Source: Catenuloplanes atrovinosus
GTDB taxonomy: Bacteria > Actinomycetota > Actinomycetes > Mycobacteriales > Micromonosporaceae
Length of the DNA: 64,000 bases
Reading direction: 5' to 3'
NCBI RefSeq assembly: GCF_031458235.1
Contig: NZ_JAVDYB010000001.1
Span: 2,067,001 to 2,131,000, forward strand
Notes under the pieces: model-generated
Told to the model about the DNA's origin: nothing
The model's input: the letters and a program-made list of their open reading frames with translations, nothing else
Databases searched by the model: none
Made by a program: the position numbers and the translations under genes
Shown here: piece by piece, positions 9,009 through 17,461 of the stretch
How the letters are laid out: the number at the start of each line of letters is the position of its first letter
Position numbering within the stretch: the stretch's first letter is position 1

Positions 9009-9159
9009 GGCGTGTCTGGCGGATCTTCGCCGGCCTGCGGCGTGGCCCGGCCGCACGGCACGAACACCCGGATACAGCACCGGTATACCGACGCCCGCGC
9101 CGCACCCCCGGACGACACCTTGACCTCGCCTCGGCTCGACGAGTTCCACCAGACACGCC
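9009..9159. mobile_element. MITE-like 151-bp element with 15-bp terminal inverted repeats
   Basis: The left end GGCGTGTCTGGCGGA (9009-9023) matches the inverted right end TCCACCAGACACGCC (9145-9159) with one mismatch. The enclosed DNA has no coding potential. CTAG follows the right end, and its TAG is the stop of the adjacent minus-strand gene. The same 15-mer followed by CTAG recurs at 34114-34132. Small non-autonomous elements use ends of this kind, and some IS5-type elements prefer a YTAR target; no CTAG is found at the left side, so no target duplication can be shown. Confidence 0.45.
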
Positions 9160-9767
9160 TAGTGGAAGACGATCGCGTGACCGCCGGCGATGCTGGCGCG
9201 GCACGCCTCCCACAGCGCGAACCAGATGGTGATCTCCGTGGCGAAGTCCGCGTCGTCGTCCACGTGCCCGATCCGGTGCGCCTCCGCCTCCGGCAGCGAC
9301 CCGTCCGCGGCGAGCGTGATGCCGAGCGCGGGCGCGCACCGGCGCAGCTCCGCGCGCAGGCCCTGGCTGGAGCCGACCATGCCGCCGCCGGCCACGCCCG
9401 GCGCGTCCCCGAGGAACAGCGGGTCCGGGAGGTCGACCGGCACGTAGTAGCCGGCCGAGTCGGAGTGGCAGAGCAGGTGCGAGGAGAACATCATGGTCTC
9501 GTCGTCGATCAGCTCGCGGTCGGCCCGCAGTTCCTCCGGCGTGCGCGCGGGCGTGACCGGGCGCCCGGTGTCGACCAGCGCCATCACCCGGCGCAGGTAG
9601 GCCAGCGCGGAGTAGGGCAGGTCCGCGGGCACGTGCGGATCGAGCGGCACCGGCGGCGTGTCCGGCTCGGACCAGCCGATGCCCTCGGCGGCGAGCGCGG
9701 TGCGCAGCGCCTCCAGCCCGGCGCGTGCCTCGTCGCCGGAGATGCCCACGGTTATCGCAAGACCCAC
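9159..9767 (-). CDS. Conserved hypothetical protein, about 202 residues
   Basis: Not assigned to a family. The GTG at 9767 is inferred because the frame upstream runs antisense into the FG-GAP repeat gene and is not credible. The protein is soluble, without signal or membrane segment. Conserved-looking blocks are VGISGDEARAG near the start, FSSHLLCHSDSAGYYVP in the middle, GGGMVGSSQGLRAEL, and a C-terminal ITIWFALWEACRASI helix. Acidic clusters in the C-terminal third could bind metal, but this is weak. The stop codon lies in the CTAG beside the MITE-like repeat. Confidence 0.65.
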   Translation of the reverse strand: MGLAITVGISGDEARAGLEALRTALAAEGIGWSEPDTPPVPLDPHVPADLPYSALAYLRRVMALVDTGRPVTPARTPEELRADRELIDDETMMFSSHLLCHSDSAGYYVPVDLPDPLFLGDAPGVAGGGMVGSSQGLRAELRRCAPALGITLAADGSLPEAEAHRIGHVDDDADFATEITIWFALWEACRASIAGGHAIVFH

Positions 9768-9917
9768 GCCGGGAACGTTACCGGGCGTGGTCGCCCGTGC
9801 GGAGAACCGGGCCCGGGGCCACGCGGCGTGACCGTGCTGTCCGAAGCGCGACAACCGACCGCATAGGACGGTCCGGCGGGCGAAGCTGGGACCCTCACGG
9901 TACGGAGGGGGCCTGCG

Positions 9918-12407
9918 ATGCAGCGGGTGATGGCGGGATTCCACGCGGGGGGCGGCTGGCGTACCGACCGGCATCCTCGGCACATGATCGACCTGACCGG
10001 TGACGGGCGCGCGGACATCGTCGGCTTCGGCGAGGACGGCGTGCACACCGCGCTGGCCACCGGCGGTGGCGGGTTCGCGGCGCCGCGGCGGGCGCTGGCC
10101 GAGTTCGGGTACGCGGCCGGGTGGCGCGTCGACCGGCACCCGCGCCTGTTCGCGGACGTGACCGGCGACGGCCGGCCGGACCTCGTCGCGTTCGGCGACG
10201 ACGGCGTGGCGGTCGCGCGCGGCAACGGCGACGGCACGTTCGCGCCGTCCCGGCTGGTCGTGCCGGATCTGGGCTACACCGCGGGCGGCTGGCGGGTGGA
10301 GCGCAACCCGCGGTTCGCCGTGGACCTGACCGGCGACGGCCGCGCGGACCTGGTCGGGTTCGGCGACGACGGCGTGGTCACCGCGCTCGGCAACGGCGAC
10401 GGCACGTTCACCGCGCCGCGCCTGGTGCTGGCGGACCTGGCGGTGGAGGCCGGCGGCTGGACGGTGGAGCGGCACCCGCGGTTCGTGACGGACCTGACCG
10501 GCGACGGGCGCGCGGACATCGTGGGCTTCGGCAACGAGGGCGTGGTGGTGGCGCAGGGCAACGGCGACGGCACGTTCGCGCCGCCGAAGCTGGTGCTGCC
10601 CGCGTTCGGCTTCGATGCGGGTGGCTGGCGCACCACCCGGCACGTGCGGCTGCTGGCGGACGTGACCGGCGACGGCCGGCCGGACATCGTCGGTTTCGGC
10701 GAGGACGGCGTGTGGGTCGCGCTCAACGACGGCGCGGGCGGGTTCGGCCCGGCCCGGCGGGTGCTGGACGACTTCGCGATCGGCGCGGGCGGGTGGCTGC
10801 CGGACCGGCATCCGCGGCTGCTGGCGGACGTGACCGGCGACGGCCGCGCGGACGTCGTGGGCTTCGGTGACACGGGCGTGCGGATCGCCCGGAGCAACGG
10901 CGACGGCACGTTCGCCGCGCCGGTGCTCGCGCTGACCGGCTTCGGCTACCGGGCCGGGGAGTGGCGGACCGACCGGCATCCGCGGTTCGCCGTGGACCTC
11001 ACCGGGGACCGGCGCGCGGACCTGGCCGGGTCCGGCGAGGACGGCGTGTGGACCGCGCCGAACGCGGGCGACGGCACGTTCCGGTCGGTGCGGGTGCGCC
11101 GGGACGCCTGGGACCTGCCGGTGTGGGACCCGGCGCTGCTGTCCTACGCGCGGGCGGTGCGGGCGATGCAGTCCCGGCCGATCTCGGATCCGACGAGCTG
11201 GGCGTACCAGGCGGCGATGCACGGGCGGAGCGGCTCCACGCCGTCCGGCGCGGACTGGAACCTGTGTCAGCACGGCAGCTGGCACTTCCTGCCCTGGCAC
11301 CGCGGCTACCTGTACTTCTTCGAGCAGATCGTCCGCGCGGAGGTGATCCGCCAGGGTGGTCCGGCGGACTGGGCGCTGCCGTACTGGGACTACTCGACCC
11401 CGGCCCGGGCCGCGTTGCCGCCCGCGTTCCGGGAGCGGACGCTGCCGGACGGCACGCCGAACCCGCTGTTCGTGGCGCAGCGCGCGGCCGGGCTCAACGC
11501 GGGCGGGCGGCTGCCCGCGTCCGCGACCGGCAGCGCCACGGCGATGCGCACCACCGTGTTCACGCCGGACTTCGGCGGCGGGCGGACCGGCCCGCAGCAC
11601 TTCTTCAACGCGTACGGCGAGCTGGAGTTCACGCCGCACAACGACGTCCACTCGCTGATCGGTGGCCTGATGGGCGACCCGAACCAGGCCGCGCTGGATC
11701 CGATCTTCTGGCTGCACCACGCGAACGTGGACCGGCTGTGGACGGTGTGGCTGCGGCAGGGCGGCGGGCGGGCGGACCCGGCCGACGCGGCGTGGCGCAA
11801 CCAGTCGTGGGCGTTCCGGGACGCGTCCGGCAACCGGGTCACGATCACCACCGGCGCGATGCTGGACCCCGGCCGGGACCTCGGTTACGTGTACCAGGAC
11901 GGCGTCGGCGCCCCGGCCGCGCTGGAGAGCATGGCGACGTTCGCGGCGGTGCCCGCGGCGGAGCCGGAGCTGGTCGGCGCCTCGGACCGCCCGGTCGACC
12001 TGGCCGGGCGGGCCACGGCCGTGGACGTGCCGGTCGACGCGCGCGCCGCCACCGAGTCGGCCGGCGCACCGCGCGCGTTGCTCAACCTGGAGGACATCGT
12101 GGCGGACGCCAACCCGGAGCTGGTGTACGAGGTGTTCGTCCGCCCGCTCGGTGCGCCGCGCGCGGTCCCGCACTACGTCGGCAACGTGTCATTCTTCGGC
12201 ATCGAGCACAACGGCCCGCGCGGGGACACGCCGCACGGGTTCCGGCGCACGTTCGACATCAGCGACTGGGTGGCGGCGCAGGGCGCGGCCGTGCCGGGCG
12301 CGGCGGTGTCGTTCCGCCCGGTCGCGCTGGCGGCGCCGGAGCAGGACGGTGAGCCGGCCGTGCCGCCGGTGCGGGTGGGCCGGGTGAGCATCTTCTACGC
12401 ACAGTGA
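9918..12407 (+). CDS. FG-GAP/VCBS-repeat protein fused to a type-3 copper tyrosinase
   Basis: 829 residues after a GGAGGGGG ribosome site. Residues 11-395 are seven tandem repeats of about 56 residues, each with a Ca-binding-like DLTGDGRAD core and a GNGDGTF turn; they should close as a beta-propeller. Residues 400-620 are a tyrosinase/polyphenol oxidase core. CuA: His435, His452 and His461 (in HGSWHFLPWHRGYL). CuB: His574, His578 and His601 (in DPIFWLHHANVDRLW). Cys450 lies near CuA. The remaining C-terminal beta-rich part resembles the capping domain of plant-type polyphenol oxidases. Such enzymes oxidise phenols to quinones. No signal peptide or Tat motif is visible although these repeats are normally extracellular, and no MelC1-type copper chaperone is adjacent. 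Confidence 0.88.
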   Translation: MQRVMAGFHAGGGWRTDRHPRHMIDLTGDGRADIVGFGEDGVHTALATGGGGFAAPRRALAEFGYAAGWRVDRHPRLFADVTGDGRPDLVAFGDDGVAVARGNGDGTFAPSRLVVPDLGYTAGGWRVERNPRFAVDLTGDGRADLVGFGDDGVVTALGNGDGTFTAPRLVLADLAVEAGGWTVERHPRFVTDLTGDGRADIVGFGNEGVVVAQGNGDGTFAPPKLVLPAFGFDAGGWRTTRHVRLLADVTGDGRPDIVGFGEDGVWVALNDGAGGFGPARRVLDDFAIGAGGWLPDRHPRLLADVTGDGRADVVGFGDTGVRIARSNGDGTFAAPVLALTGFGYRAGEWRTDRHPRFAVDLTGDRRADLAGSGEDGVWTAPNAGDGTFRSVRVRRDAWDLPVWDPALLSYARAVRAMQSRPISDPTSWAYQAAMHGRSGSTPSGADWNLCQHGSWHFLPWHRGYLYFFEQIVRAEVIRQGGPADWALPYWDYSTPARAALPPAFRERTLPDGTPNPLFVAQRAAGLNAGGRLPASATGSATAMRTTVFTPDFGGGRTGPQHFFNAYGELEFTPHNDVHSLIGGLMGDPNQAALDPIFWLHHANVDRLWTVWLRQGGGRADPADAAWRNQSWAFRDASGNRVTITTGAMLDPGRDLGYVYQDGVGAPAALESMATFAAVPAAEPELVGASDRPVDLAGRATAVDVPVDARAATESAGAPRALLNLEDIVADANPELVYEVFVRPLGAPRAVPHYVGNVSFFGIEHNGPRGDTPHGFRRTFDISDWVAAQGAAVPGAAVSFRPVALAAPEQDGEPAVPPVRVGRVSIFYAQ

Positions 12408-12560
12408 CCGATCCGCTGCTGTGCCGACGATCTCACCAGCCGTGACCGCCACTCCGCCCGCGGGTCTGAGCAGGAAGGATTCTCGCGTACCCGCTCGACG
12501 GCGGTGAATGTGAGGTGGGTGCGCCCTCGTGCCCGCGGCGTGATCACTACCATCGCGCCC

Positions 12561-13841
12561 GTGATCCACAGAAGAGTGTCCATAGTGGCCGCTCTCGGCC
12601 TGCTCGGCACCATCGCGGTCGCACCATCCGCCGCGCTCGCCGACGAGACCGAGACCGCACCGCCCGCCGAACCGGCCAAGGTCGAGCTGGTCCTCGACGT
12701 CAGCGGTTCCATGGAGGCCGCCGACATCGACGGCCGCACCCGCATGTCCGTCGCCAAGGACGCGTTCAACACGGTCGTCGACGCGGTGCCGGAGACCACG
12801 CAGCTCGGCATCCGCGTGCTCGGCGCCACCTACGGCGGCGACGACAAGGCGCAGGGCTGCAAGGACAGCCAGCAGTTGGTCGAGGTCGGCCCGATCAACC
12901 GGGTCGCCGCCAAGAACGCGATCGCGTCGCTGCAGCCCACCGGCTTCACCCCGGTCGGCCTGGCGCTGCGCGGCGCGGCCGAGGACCTCGGCACCGGCGG
13001 CTCCACCCGGCACATCATTCTGATCACCGACGGCGAGGACACCTGCGCGCCGCCCGACCCGTGCGAGGTCGCGCGCGAGCTGGCCGCGCAGGGCACCAAC
13101 CTGGTGGTGGACACGCTCGGCCTGGCGCCGGACGAGAAGGTCCGGCAGCAACTGGTCTGCATCGCGACCGCGACCGGCGGTACGTACACGGCCGCGACCA
13201 CCCCGACCGAGCTGACCGACCGGATCACCCAGCTGGTCGAGCGCGCCACGGACGTACCGGCCGCGGCCCCGCCGGTCGCGGTCACCGGCACCGACGCCTG
13301 CGAGGGCGCGCCGACGCTGACCGCCGGCATCTACACCGACCGGGAGCGCTTCGAGGAGCACCGGTTCTACCGCGTCGTCGTGGCGGAGGACCAGGAGCTG
13401 CGCGCGTCGGTCAGCGTGGCGCTGGATCGGCCGTTGCAGCGTGACTACGGCGTGCTGCTGCGCGCCACCGCCACGGACGGCCGGGAGCTGGTCCGCGGCA
13501 CGGACGCCGGCAGCGGGCGCACCGACGTGCTCTCCACCGGCCTGCGCTACTCCGGCGCGCTGGACGCGGAGGACGCCGAGGAGGAGGACGCCGAGCGCGT
13601 CGTCTGCCTCGTGGTCAGCAACTCGTTCGCGCCCGGCGCCGGCGCGGCCAACGCCGCCAACACGCCCGGCATGCCGATCGAGCTGAGCATCGACGTGGTC
13701 GAGGCCTCGCCCGCCCCGGACGCGCCCGGCCTCGGCCGCGGCTTCCTGCTCCTGCTCGTGCTCACCGTGTCCGGCCTGGTCGCCGGCCTGCTCGCCGGCT
13801 GGCTGACCCGCTGGTGGGTCGCCACCTGGAGGGAGAACTGA
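12561..13841 (+). CDS. Secreted/membrane-anchored von Willebrand factor A protein
   Basis: About 426 residues. The GTG at 12561 is chosen because it opens the signal peptide (basic IHRR then hydrophobic to about residue 27); a frame start at 12504 only adds a basic tail. The VWA domain (about 40-235) has the MIDAS motif DVSGSM (Asp46, Ser48, Ser50), a threonine in TGFTP and ITDGEDT. A beta-rich region follows, and a single C-terminal membrane helix (about 397-418) ends in a short basic tail. It is probably a cell-surface metal-dependent adhesion or assembly protein. The next gene starts 1 bp after its stop. Confidence 0.88.
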   Translation: MIHRRVSIVAALGLLGTIAVAPSAALADETETAPPAEPAKVELVLDVSGSMEAADIDGRTRMSVAKDAFNTVVDAVPETTQLGIRVLGATYGGDDKAQGCKDSQQLVEVGPINRVAAKNAIASLQPTGFTPVGLALRGAAEDLGTGGSTRHIILITDGEDTCAPPDPCEVARELAAQGTNLVVDTLGLAPDEKVRQQLVCIATATGGTYTAATTPTELTDRITQLVERATDVPAAAPPVAVTGTDACEGAPTLTAGIYTDRERFEEHRFYRVVVAEDQELRASVSVALDRPLQRDYGVLLRATATDGRELVRGTDAGSGRTDVLSTGLRYSGALDAEDAEEEDAERVVCLVVSNSFAPGAGAANAANTPGMPIELSIDVVEASPAPDAPGLGRGFLLLLVLTVSGLVAGLLAGWLTRWWVATWREN

Positions 13842-13842
13842 C

Positions 13843-14685
13843 ATGCGTCTTCCCCTGTACCTGAGCGGCGTCGTGGCCGCCGGCGGTCTGCTGTTCGGCG
13901 CCGCGCTGCCCGCGCAGGCCGCGCCGACCCCCACGCCGGACGGCGGCGTCACGCCGTCGCCGGGCGCCGAGACGGTCACCAAGGCGGGCACCAGCTTCCT
14001 GACCGCGGCCGAGATCGAGGCCGGGCAGCCGGTCGAGGTGGACGCCGCCACCGGTGAGTACCTCTACTGGTCGTTCGCGGCGCGCGCCGGCCAGGTGCAC
14101 GACATCGAGGCCACGGTCACGCTGCCGGCGGACCGTACCGGCGACCAGGCCTGGACGATCGAGGTCTTCGACGGGCTCCGCCGCCGCCAGGCGTGCGTGG
14201 ACGGCGTGCAGAGCCCGGTCGCGAAGACCACCGACACGGCCGTGGAACTGCGCTGCTCGCTGCGCCGGGTGCGGTCGTGGGCCGAGCCGTGGTCCGGCGA
14301 CCCGCTGCCCGGCACCTACTACGTGCGGCTGTCCATCACGCAGCTGCCGGAGGAGGACCTCGGCCAGTCCGCCACGGTGTCGCTGGTGATCGGCGCGGAG
14401 AACGCGGGCACCTCCGCGGACGACGGTGAACTGGCCGCGCCGCTGAACCCGGTCACCCGGTCCGGCACCGTCAACGCGCAGCCGTCCGCGGCGCCGTCCG
14501 GCACCCCGCTCGCGGGTGCGGCGGACGACGCGGACGGCGAGGGCTGGAGCTGGGACTGGCTGCCGGACCTGCCGAAGTTCTCCGCGCGCTGGTTCTGGAC
14601 CGCCGGCGGTGGCGTGCTCGCCGCGATCGCGGGCGTGGTCGGCTTCGCGCTGACCCGCCGCCCGCGCGTACCGGCGCGCCCCTGA
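13843..14685 (+). CDS. Membrane-anchored partner of the VWA protein
   Basis: 280 residues with a signal peptide (about 1-27), a Pro/Thr linker, an extracellular beta-sandwich-like domain (about 48-190), a linker rich in Ala/Ser/Pro, and one C-terminal membrane helix (about 252-272) followed by basic residues. The domain has a YWSFAARAGQ stretch and two cysteines, reminiscent of bacterial pre-peptidase C-terminal (PPC-like) modules; that assignment is tentative. GAGGGAG overlapping the upstream stop is the ribosome site, so it is translationally coupled to the VWA gene and likely acts with it outside the membrane. Confidence 0.72.
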   Translation: MRLPLYLSGVVAAGGLLFGAALPAQAAPTPTPDGGVTPSPGAETVTKAGTSFLTAAEIEAGQPVEVDAATGEYLYWSFAARAGQVHDIEATVTLPADRTGDQAWTIEVFDGLRRRQACVDGVQSPVAKTTDTAVELRCSLRRVRSWAEPWSGDPLPGTYYVRLSITQLPEEDLGQSATVSLVIGAENAGTSADDGELAAPLNPVTRSGTVNAQPSAAPSGTPLAGAADDADGEGWSWDWLPDLPKFSARWFWTAGGGVLAAIAGVVGFALTRRPRVPARP

Positions 14686-14762
14686 TGCCCCACTGAATCC
14701 CCCGCACCGGCGCGGGCGCGGCCAGCCCCCACGCGCGCGCCGGTTCCCTGCCGCGGGGGAGA

Positions 14763-14798
14763 ACGGCCGGGCCCGGTGAGAGTGCCGGGCCCGGCCGT
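14763..14798. terminator. Terminator of the VWA operon
   Basis: A perfect 14-bp stem (ACGGCCGGGCCCGG and its complement) around an 8-nt loop, about 80 bp after the operon's last stop. Confidence 0.85.
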
Positions 14799-14889
14799 CC
14801 GTCTCTTATGGGCGACACCGAGTGACCGCGCGTGTTTGTCTGGTACGACGGACGGGAACGCGGTCGCGGGTTCTCGCGGGGAGGCGGGC

Positions 14890-15249
14890 ATGATCAAGCT
14901 TGACGGGGTCACCTGGTCGGTGGCCGGGGGCTGGACCGCGCGCTGGGCCGCCGGCGCGGTCCTCGGCCAGCTCATCTTCGGGCCGACCACGATGCTGTTC
15001 ATCGCGCTCGTCACCGGCGTCGCGCTCGGCGCCGGCGGGATGTACCTCGTCCACCGCCGCGCCACCACGCCGCGGGTGTCCCGCCCGCGGCGGCGTACCC
15101 GCGCGGCCGTCCTCTCCGCCCGGCTGGCCGCGCTCGCGTCCCGCTCCCGGCGTGCGCTGCGCCGGCCGCGCCGCGCCCGCCCCGCGCCGGTGCGCCGCTA
15201 CTCGCCGCGCGCGCCGAGGCGCTCGTTCTCCCCGCTGGCACCGCGCTGA
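14890..15249 (+). CDS. Small membrane protein with very basic C-terminal tail
   Basis: 119 residues. The ATG at 14890 follows GGGGAGGCGG. Two adjacent hydrophobic segments (about 18-55) are followed by a tail of about 60 residues made largely of Arg, Ala, Pro and Ser, which would be cytoplasmic by the positive-inside rule and could touch nucleic acid or phospholipid. I recognise no family. Its TGA overlaps the ATG of the following esterase (TGATG), so the two are translationally coupled. Confidence 0.6.
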   Translation: MIKLDGVTWSVAGGWTARWAAGAVLGQLIFGPTTMLFIALVTGVALGAGGMYLVHRRATTPRVSRPRRRTRAAVLSARLAALASRSRRALRRPRRARPAPVRRYSPRAPRRSFSPLAPR

Positions 15250-16148
15250 TGCGGTTCTCGCTCGGTGCGCTGCTGGCCGACGTGCCCGCGGATCAGGTCG
15301 CGCAGGCCCGGGAGTTCTACCGGACCAGGGTCGCCGGGCGCGGCCCGAGCGATCTCGACGAGCTGGCCGAGATGCGGGCGACGCGATCCGCGCCGGTTCC
15401 CGCCGACCCGCCCGCGGTCGAGGAGACGATCGGCGGGCGGGTGCCGGTCCGGATTCTCACGCCGGCCGGCGGGCCACCGCGCGGTGTCTACCTGGACATT
15501 CACGGCGGCGGGTTCTATCTGGACTCGGCGGCGCGCGGCGACGTGCGCAACCGCGCGCTGGCGGAGGCGCTGCGGCTGGCCGTGGTGAGCGTCGACTACC
15601 GGCTGGCGCCCGAGCATCCGTGGCCGGCCGCGCCGGACGACTGCGAGACGGCCGCGCTCTGGCTGGCCGAGCACGCCGAGGCCCGGTTCGGCGCGTCCCG
15701 ACTGGCGATCGGCGGCACCTCCGCCGGGGCCACGCTCGCGATGGCGACGCTGCTGCGGCTGCGCGATCGCGGCCTGGCCGGCCGCGTCGCCGCCGCGGTG
15801 CTGCTGTACGGCACGTACGACCTGAGCGCGCGCACGCCGGCCGGCCGCCGCATCGCCGACGAGTACTTCATCCGCGCGTACGCCGGGCACGTCGCGGACC
15901 GCACCGTGCCGGACGTCTCGCCCGTCTACGGCGACCCGCGCGGGCTCCCGCCGGCGCTGCTGGTCGTCGGCGCCGCGGACGTGCTGCTGGAGGACAACCT
16001 GGTCATGGCGGCCCGGCTCGCCGCCGCCGGCAACGACGTGGACCTGCGCGTCTACCCGGAGGCCCCGCACGGCTTCACGCTGCACGCCACCGCCCTGGCC
16101 CGCACCGCCCTGCGCGACGCGGACGCCTGGCTGAGCGACCGCTGCTGA
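15249..16148 (+). CDS. Alpha/beta hydrolase, hormone-sensitive-lipase (GDXG) type
   Basis: 299-residue cytoplasmic esterase-like enzyme. It shows the HSL oxyanion motif HGGGF (85-89), the nucleophile elbow GGTSAG with Ser158 (Thr in place of the usual Asp), Asp243 in GAADVL and His273 in PHGF. The DYRLAPEHPWPAA block is typical of the family. Family members hydrolyse short acyl esters or carbamates. The start overlaps the previous stop by one base. Confidence 0.92.
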   Translation: MRFSLGALLADVPADQVAQAREFYRTRVAGRGPSDLDELAEMRATRSAPVPADPPAVEETIGGRVPVRILTPAGGPPRGVYLDIHGGGFYLDSAARGDVRNRALAEALRLAVVSVDYRLAPEHPWPAAPDDCETAALWLAEHAEARFGASRLAIGGTSAGATLAMATLLRLRDRGLAGRVAAAVLLYGTYDLSARTPAGRRIADEYFIRAYAGHVADRTVPDVSPVYGDPRGLPPALLVVGAADVLLEDNLVMAARLAAAGNDVDLRVYPEAPHGFTLHATALARTALRDADAWLSDRC

Positions 16149-16160
16149 CCGGCCGCCGCA

Positions 16161-16200
16161 CGCGGACGCCGGTGCGCCCGGCGGGGTCACGGCGTCCGCG
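16161..16200. terminator. Hairpin after the esterase
   Basis: An 11-bp stem (CGCGGACGCCG / CGGCGTCCGCG) with an 18-nt loop, starting 12 bp after the stop. Confidence 0.6.
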
Positions 16201-16239
16201 CCGATCCGGACCGGCCGCCCGGCAGGCCGTGGTTGTGGC

Positions 16240-17136
16240 ATGATGGCGGCCAGCATGACGATGGTGGATCTCTGCCGGGACAGCCTGGACGGGCTGTCGG
16301 TGGGCGACGCGCTCGGCGCCCAGTTCTTCGTTCCGGGCACGCGGCCGGACAGGCTTCCGGACGGGCCGTGGCCCTGGACGGACGACACCGAGATGGCCTG
16401 CGCGATCACGGCCTCGCTGCGGGCGGGTGCGCCGCTCGATCAGGACGCGCTGGCGGCGCTGTTCGGGGAGCATTTCGAGCCCTACCGCGGATACGGCGGG
16501 GGAGCGGTGGTGCTGCTGCGGCAGTTGCGCGAGGGTGCGTCCTGGCGGGACGTGGCGCCGGCCGCGTTCGGCGGGCAGGGGTCGATGGGGAACGGGGCGG
16601 CGATGCGGGTCGCGCCGCTCGGCGCGTTCCACGCCGGGGACTCGCGGACCGCGGCCCGGGAGGCGCTGCGCTCCGCGGAGATCACGCACGCGCATCCGGA
16701 GGCGATCATCGGCGCGGTCGCCGTGGCGGTCGCGGCGGCGGAGGCCGGGTGGGCGCGGACGGTGAGTGACCGGCCGGAGCCCGCGGACCTGCTCGACGTG
16801 GTGCACGGATATCTCGTCGGCGGTCAGGTGGCCGACGGTGTGGCCCGGGCCCGGCGGCTACTCGGGGTGAGCGTGGCGGAGGCCGCGTACGAGCTCGGCA
16901 ACGGATCGCGGGTGCTCGCGCAGGACACGGTGCCGTTCGCGCTGTGGACCGCGGTCACGTATCTGAACGACTTTCCGGGCGCCATCCTGGCGTGCGTGGA
17001 GGCGGGCGGGGACGTCGACACCACCGGCGCGATCGTGGGCGGGATTGTGGCGTCCTATACGGGGCGTGACGGAATTCCGGGGGAGTGGCTGGCGCGGCGC
17101 GAGCCGTTGCCGTCGTATGCGCTAAACGTTTCCTAG
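16240..17136 (+). CDS. ADP-ribosylglycohydrolase (DraG/ARH family)
   Basis: 298-residue hydrolase expected to cleave ADP-ribose from a modified protein or from an ADP-ribosylated small molecule, using a two-metal Mg centre. Motifs: GDALGA near residue 22, the metal-binding WTDDTEM, MGNGAAMR, THAHPEA and the second metal site GGDVDTTGAIVGGI. Length and motif order are normal. ATG at 16255 or 16261 is also possible. A short hairpin (GCGCTA / TAGCGC, 17119-17139) spans the stop codon. No ADP-ribosyltransferase is seen nearby. Confidence 0.9.
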   Translation: MMAASMTMVDLCRDSLDGLSVGDALGAQFFVPGTRPDRLPDGPWPWTDDTEMACAITASLRAGAPLDQDALAALFGEHFEPYRGYGGGAVVLLRQLREGASWRDVAPAAFGGQGSMGNGAAMRVAPLGAFHAGDSRTAAREALRSAEITHAHPEAIIGAVAVAVAAAEAGWARTVSDRPEPADLLDVVHGYLVGGQVADGVARARRLLGVSVAEAAYELGNGSRVLAQDTVPFALWTAVTYLNDFPGAILACVEAGGDVDTTGAIVGGIVASYTGRDGIPGEWLARREPLPSYALNVS

Positions 17137-17461
17137 CGCGTACTCTCCGTTGTTTTGATCTTTCGCCGGGTCTCCGGTCACCCCGCCGGTGAGCAGCGCG
17201 AACGCCCGATGATGCCGCGATAGCGCGAAATATCGGGCGGACCGCGCGCGACCAGGTAGATCACAGACGGCGGACCCCGGCGCGCCGCCCGGGCCGGCTC
17301 GGGCAGAATCGACCGTCCCCAGTGGCCCGGCGGCGGTGGGAAATCGATGACCGGGCGGGCGCCCGAATGCGTCCCCGGTCTTTTCCGAAGAAGATTCGTT
17401 CGGTACGGTCTGGGGCGCTGTGCCGAATTAAGCAATTCTTAAAAGAGCGGTGGGAAGCCAA
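17137..17461. other. Long upstream region of the sigma-AbfB gene
   Basis: About 325 bp without a credible gene. The distal part is ordinary high-GC DNA with short dyads. The last 60 bp become markedly AT-rich and contain the palindrome listed at 17428-17442. This is likely the promoter and control region of the downstream sensor gene. Confidence 0.55.
17428..17442. promoter_or_regulatory. AT-rich palindrome upstream of the sigma-AbfB gene
   Basis: TTAAG-CAATT-CTTAA is a perfect inverted repeat in otherwise G+C-rich DNA, 20 bp before the GTG start. An overlapping GAATT-AAGC-AATTC dyad is also present. It could be an operator or part of a specialised promoter. Confidence 0.45.

Noticed and set aside
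9768-12173. A long minus-strand frame continuing from the 202-residue hypothetical gene
   Set aside because: The part beyond 9767 is the antisense of FG-GAP and tyrosinase repeats; only the C-terminal 202 residues look like a real protein.
17178-17435. An 85-codon minus-strand frame upstream of the sigma-AbfB gene
   Set aside because: Pro/Arg-rich, no ribosome site, no recognisable domain; the region is better explained as control DNA.
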